Positions 59,342 to 64,000 of a stretch of DNA of 64,000 nt are shown one piece after another. The DNA comes from Neostapfia colusana (Eukaryota > Streptophyta > Magnoliopsida > Poales > Poaceae): assembly GCA_030760725.1 (NCBI GenBank), contig JASWHV010000012.1, positions 38,657,652-38,721,651 on the forward strand, given 5' to 3'. Both the position numbers and the translations under genes were made by a program. The notes below the pieces were generated by a model. It worked only from the letters and a program-made list of their open reading frames with translations. It did no database searches and was not told where the DNA came from. Every line of letters starts with the position of its first letter. The stretch's first letter is position 1.

Positions 59342-62300
59342 ATGGTTCGTACTAGGACCACGCACAAGGTGGGTGGCTCTAGCCAACAGGGAGGTGATGA
59401 CTCCCAGCCACCGGCCTATGACAGCACCCCGCAGCAGCAACCACCACCACCGCCTCCGCTTACTCTAGCGGATGTGATAGCGGCACTGGTGGGTGGTCGT
59501 GAGGAGCAGACCGACCTGCTCTGCACGATCGTGCAGAATACGTCCCAGGCGGGGGGGGGGGGGGGGGGGGGGGCGTCAAGAGCGAGGGCCTCATGAGCCC
59601 CGTGAAGTGTCGTACTCGGATTTCATGAGTACGCACCCTCCAGTGTTCACCGAAGCCGAAGAACCACTGGAGGCGGACAACTGGCTGCGGACCATCGAGT
59701 CCAAGTTTGGGCTGCTCCAATGTATGGAGCGGCAGAAGACCCTGTTCGCAGCACAGCAGCTCCACGGTGCCGCTGGTGTGTGGTGGGCCAATTTTGTCGC
59801 CTCAAGTCCGGCTGGCCATGCCGTGGAATGGCAAGAGTTCCGGGAGGCGTTCCGCGCCTACCACATTCCTCCCGGAATCATGAAGAGGAAGTTCCAAGAA
59901 TTCTTGGAGCTGAAGCAGGGCGGGAGGAGTGTCCATGACTACTCCCGTGCCTTCAACCATCTGGCGCAATATGCGTCAGACTATATCTCCACGGAGGAGA
60001 AGAAGAGGGAACACTTCTATCGGGGGTTACACCCCGAAATGAATACACACCTCGTTCAGTGGAATCGCGGCACCTTCAACGACTTAGTCAATGCCGCGAT
60101 TATGCAAGAGGATGCTCAGCGGGAGTTGGCAGCTGAGTAGAGGAAGCGCAGCGCTCCACCTAGCAGCGGTGGTGGTGCGCCCCAGAAATACCGGATGGTG
60201 TATCGGACACCATCGGGGCAGCAGTGAAGTCCAACGGCGCGGCCTCAACAGTTCGGGGGACGTTCGTTCCAAGCACCCCCGTTCCGTCCGCCGATGCCAC
60301 CACCAAGACAGCAGCAGCAACAGCAGCAGCAGACGGTACCCCGGGCGTTTCCAATGCCACAACGCGCCCCGGGATTCCGTCCACCGATCAGCGGGGGACC
60401 GCCCCGTTTCACCTGCTTCACGTGTGGCCTGGCGGGTCACTTCGCGAAGGACTGTCCCCAGGGGCAGCAGAGCAGCGGGCAAGCCCAGTTCCAGGGCGGT
60501 GCTCGAGGCCGACCTCCGATAAAGAAGGTTGGTCAGCGGACTGGGGGTGTCCGCAACCTCGACAATGAAGACGCCCCAGAAGGAGACAACGTGCTGGCGG
60601 GTACGTTTACTCTCAACCATCAAGCCATCGTCATATTGTTTGATTCTGGTGCAACCCACAACTTTATAAGTGCATCCTATGTGGCTAAGCATCAAATGCA
60701 AGTCTTCCCAACCGACCGCACTTATATGATCTGCTCACCGGGAGGGAAGATTTCAGCTAATATGATGATTCCAAAGGCACCTCTGTGCTTAGGTGGGAAA
60801 CTATATCCCACCACTTTGATAATCCTTATGGGACAAAAGATTGATGCAATCTTATGGATGTCATGGCTACAATACCATGGCACTGTCCTAGAGACTCGGA
60901 CACGGACGGTTCATTTAAACTCTCCCTTCCACCGTCCGCATTCCATGGTGTTAGACATGCCAGTCCGGGAAGTTTTAGCAATTAATAATGCTGAAGCTCT
61001 AAAGTTAGAAGACATCCCCGTAGTCTTGGAGTATCCCGACGTGTTCCCGGATGATCTTCCGGGCATACCACCTGAGCGGGATGTCGAGTTCATGATTGAA
61101 CTTGCACCCGGGACAACGCCCATATCACGGAGACCATACAAGATGGCTCCAAATGAGCTGGCTGAACTGAAAGAACAGCTCAATGATCTGTTGAGCAAGG
61201 GTTTCATTAGGCCGAGTTCCTCGCCTTGGGGATGCTCGGCGCTGTTTGTAAAGAAGAAGGATGAAACCCTGAGGTTGTGTGTGGACTACCGGCCGCTAAA
61301 CGCCGTCACCATTAAGAATAATTATCCACTGCCCCGCATCGACATATTGTTTGATCAACTTGTGGGTGCAAGTGTGTTCTCCAAGATGGACCTTCGCTCT
61401 GGATATCACCAGATTAAAATCCGGGCGGAGGATATTCCGAAGACGGCCTTCTCGACGAGATATGGACTATATGAATATCTCGTCATGTCCTTTGGTCTCA
61501 CAAACGCTCCAGCCCATTTTATGTATCTCATGAACTCGGTGTTCATGCCGGAGCTGGACAAGTTCGTCGTAGTGTTCATCGATGATATCTTGGATTACTC
61601 CAAGACAGAAGCCGAACATGCCAAACACTTGAGAATCGTTCTTCAACGATTGCGAGACCATAAGCTCTATGCCAAGTTCAGTAAATGCCAGTTTTGGATC
61701 AGCCAAGTGCCATTCTTGGGACATATCATCTCAGCAGAAGGCATTGCGGTTGACCCAAGCAAAATAGAGCAAGTGCTGAAATGGAAAGCTCCAACTTCAG
61801 TTCATGAAGTCAGAAGCTTCCTCGGGTTAGCGGGATACTACCGGAGATTCATTCCAAGCTTCTCCAAGCTTGCTAAACTGATGACAGAGTTACTGAAGAA
61901 AGGGACGAAATATGTTTGGAACTCGGGGTGTGAAGGAGCACTCCGAACATTGGTGAAGCATCTCACCACAGCCCCGGTCTTAGCTCAGCCGGATACAACA
62001 AAGCCCTTCGACGTGTACTGTGACGCGTCCGGTATTGGGCTCGGCTGCTTGTTGATGCAGGAAGGACGTGTGGTCGCCTATGGCTCACTCCAACTTCGGA
62101 ACCATGAGCAGCATTATCCGACTCATGATCTTGAGCTTGCTGCCATGGTGTTGGCGCTAAAAATGTGGAGGCACTATCTCCTGGAAAACTTGGTGCATCT
62201 CTACACTGACCACAAGAGCTTGAAATACATTTTCACCCAGAAGGAGCTGAACATGAGGCAACGGAGGTGGTTAGAATTAATCAAGGACTATGAAATTGAG

Positions 62301-63896
62301 ATTCACTACCACCCCGGCAAGGCGAATGTGGTTGCCGACGCACTGAGTCGGAAATCACATGTCCATCACCTCACCATTACACCGGTGGAGGAGGAAGAGC
62401 CAAGTTTATACTTGGTTCCTTATGGATCGCTTTACAACCTTGCCCTCATCCCTACTATTAGGGAGGACATCATTGCAGCTCAGAAAAATGATAAAGGCAT
62501 GGCACATCTCAGGAGATGGATAGACAATGGAGAGATCAAGTGCTTCCGGAAAGATGATGAGGGGACGCTATGGTTTAACGACCGCATAGTCGTACCCCGA
62601 GATATGGAACTGAGGAAGAAAATCCTCGATGAAGCTCACTTGTCTAAATACTCCATTCATCCGGGCAGCAACAAAATGTACCATGATTTGAAAAAGAAAT
62701 TTTGGTGGACACGGATGAAGCGGGAGGTAGCTAAGTACGTTTCCGAGTGCGATACGTGTAGACGAGTGAAAGCTGATCACATGAAGAAATCAGGGCTGTT
62801 GCAACCCCTGAAGATCCCAGCATGGAAATGGGAAGATGTGAGCATGGATTTCATTGTGGGATTACCCCTAACATCCAACAAGCATGATTCCATATGGGTA
62901 GTCGTCGATCGGTTAACCAAGACGGCTCATTTCATCCCGGTGAATACACGTTACAATGCCGGCAAAATATGCGGAGCTATAATAGCGAAGATTCTATGCC
63001 TATACGGGGTACCCAAGACCATTGTCTCAGATCGAGGTGCATTATTTGTATCTCGCTTTTGGGAGCAGCTACACACTGCATTGGGTACTAAGTTGATCAG
63101 GAGCTCCGCCTATCACCCTCAAACAGATGGGCAAACAGAGAGGGTGAACCAAGTATTAGAAGACATGTTGAGATCATGTGCCATCCACCACGGTAGGAAC
63201 TGGGATGATCACCTACCGTTGGCGGAATTCTCGTACAACAACGGCTATCAGGCGAGTATCAAGATGGCACCCTACGAAGCTCTCTACGGTCGCAAATGCC
63301 GCACCCCATTAAATTGGTGCGAGTCCGGTGAAAGGGTCACATTCGGGGTTGATGTGGTGAACGACGCCGAAGAGCGCGTTTGGACAATTCATGCCAATTT
63401 GAAGGCCGCTCAATCCCGACAGAAGAGCTACACTGATAAGAGGCGTAGACCGTTGCAATTAGACGTTGGGGAACACGTGTACCTCCGCGTGTCCCAGATG
63501 AAGGGCGTGCACCGGTTCGGTGTGAAGGGGAAGCTCGCTCCCCATTTTATTGGACCCTATGCCATCACCGAGAAGTGTGGACCAGCAGCGTATCGATTGG
63601 AGTTACTGGCATCCCTTGCTGGTGTCCATGATGTGTTCAATGTTTCGCAACTGCGAAAATGTTTGAAGCATACGGCTGCTGTTCCTACCGAAGACATCGG
63701 CGAGCTGAAACCGGATTTGACCTATGATGAGTATCCGTTGGAAATTCTTGATGAGAAAGCCCGAACCACGCGTAGCAGAACGTTGTGGTTCTACAAAATA
63801 CTCTGGAGTAACCACACCGCCGAAGAAGCGACGTGGGAGAGCGAGGAGTTCCTTCGCTCCAATTACCCGGAATTCATGGCTTCTCAACAGGGGTAA
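59342..63896 (+). pseudogene. gag-pol of element B, nearly complete, with three lesions
   Basis: Starts at ATG 59342 (MVRTRTTHK) directly after TTGCAG. A run of 23 G (59551-59573) shifts the frame; gag continues in the new frame to TAG 60138-60140, then TGA 60225-60227, and is open from there to the stop at 63894-63896. Counting residues from ATG 60294: CCHC knuckle 41-54, DSGA 117-120, FIDD 428-431, RNase H D578, D639 and D682, integrase H782, H789, C819, C822, D852, D913 and E949, chromodomain-like tail about 1155-1194. Oddities are DILDYS after FIDD where C has DILVYS, and a stretch around residues 889-898 that looks like paired compensating frameshifts. RT/integrase could still be read from an internal start, but gag-pol is not intact. 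Confidence 0.9.
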
Positions 63897-63927
63897 GTCC
63901 CTATTACATCGCTATCTCTTCTTCTAT

Positions 63928-63962
63928 AATCTCGGGACGAGATTCTTTTAAGGGGGGAGAGA
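63928..63962 (+). other. Palindrome and polypurine tract of element B
   Basis: AATCTCG-GGA-CGAGATT (63928-63944), then AAGGGGGGAGAGA (63950-63962) directly before the 3' LTR. Confidence 0.8.
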
Positions 63963-64000
63963 TGTAAAAGCCCAAGAAAAGGGACTTGCAAAAACTTTTT
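63963..64000 (+). repeat. Start of the 3' LTR of element B
   Basis: Begins TGTAAAAGCCCAAG, matching 49575 onward; cut by the window end. Confidence 0.88.

Larger units (their letters stand above)
49575..64000 (+). mobile_element. Element B: Ty3/gypsy chromovirus, right end outside the window
   Basis: Same family as A. It has 5' LTR, PBS, a leader carrying a solo LTR, gag-pol, PPT and the first 38 bp of the 3' LTR. It inserted in E's leader; the left target copy is GTTCA. The uninterrupted site is visible at about 220-240. Confidence 0.87.

Noticed and set aside
1..64000. Host protein-coding genes, rRNA or tRNA genes, satellites
   Set aside because: All segments longer than 300 bases were assigned to retrotransposon LTRs, leaders or coding regions; nothing else could be supported.

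Overview
The window is plant nuclear DNA made almost entirely of nested LTR retrotransposons. No host gene was found. The polyproteins are Ty3/gypsy chromoviruses: gag with a CCHC knuckle, a DSGA protease, an FIDD reverse transcriptase, RNase H, an HHCC/D-D-E integrase and a C-terminal chromodomain-like tail. The roughly 4 kb LTRs and the single long gag-pol ORF best fit the Tekay/Del clade. One Ty1/copia fragment is also present. The GC-rich LTR blocks and deep nesting suggest a large grass genome (inference), probably a methylated gene-poor region. The species cannot be named from the sequence.

Layout. 1-1146 (-): leader, primer-binding site and first 61 bp of the LTR of a minus-strand element (E'). 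1147-22863 (+): element A, inserted in that LTR. Its gag-pol is interrupted by solo LTR G (11450-18703), which is itself split by an unrelated solo LTR F (13202-16533, -). The 3' LTR of A is cut at 22863 and fused to a 5'-truncated element D (+), which resumes at 37929 and ends in its 3' LTR (38267-42318). Between the two D pieces lies element C (23241-37928, -), the youngest element. It has near-identical LTRs, an uninterrupted 1512-codon gag-pol, and an extra truncated internal segment plus a ~35 bp LTR stub at its outer end. This is a collapsed three-LTR tandem bounded by one 5-bp target duplication (ACGAC). 42319-44666 (-): 5' part of a copia element (H), inserted in the decayed gag-pol of minus-strand element E (44667-49574). 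49575-64000 (+): element B, inserted in the leader of E. Its own leader carries a further solo LTR (54263-58358). B runs off the right edge 38 bp into its 3' LTR.

Most notable observation. The LTRs of three element families (A/B, D/G and C), and more weakly F, carry the same small exon-like cassette in the 3' third of the LTR. It is a 72-81 nt open segment between an AG acceptor and a GC donor (G|GCAAG), followed about 1 kb later by a second open segment that begins at a T-rich CAG acceptor. The second segment ends in a stop preceded, in three of the families, by a conserved acidic motif [WL]-E-[PS]-[YC]-[TP]-P. Both junctions are in phase 1 in every family. A stem-loop with covarying stems and a GGGCT loop core follows the stop in three families. 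This suggests a spliced small gene contained within the LTR. If so, each solo LTR could be a self-contained transcription unit. The first exon was not identified.

Other recurring structures are a conserved TGCAG directly before the gag ATG, leader hairpins, and a palindrome just upstream of the polypurine tract. Elements A, B and E are pseudogenes; C is the only one with an intact polyprotein.
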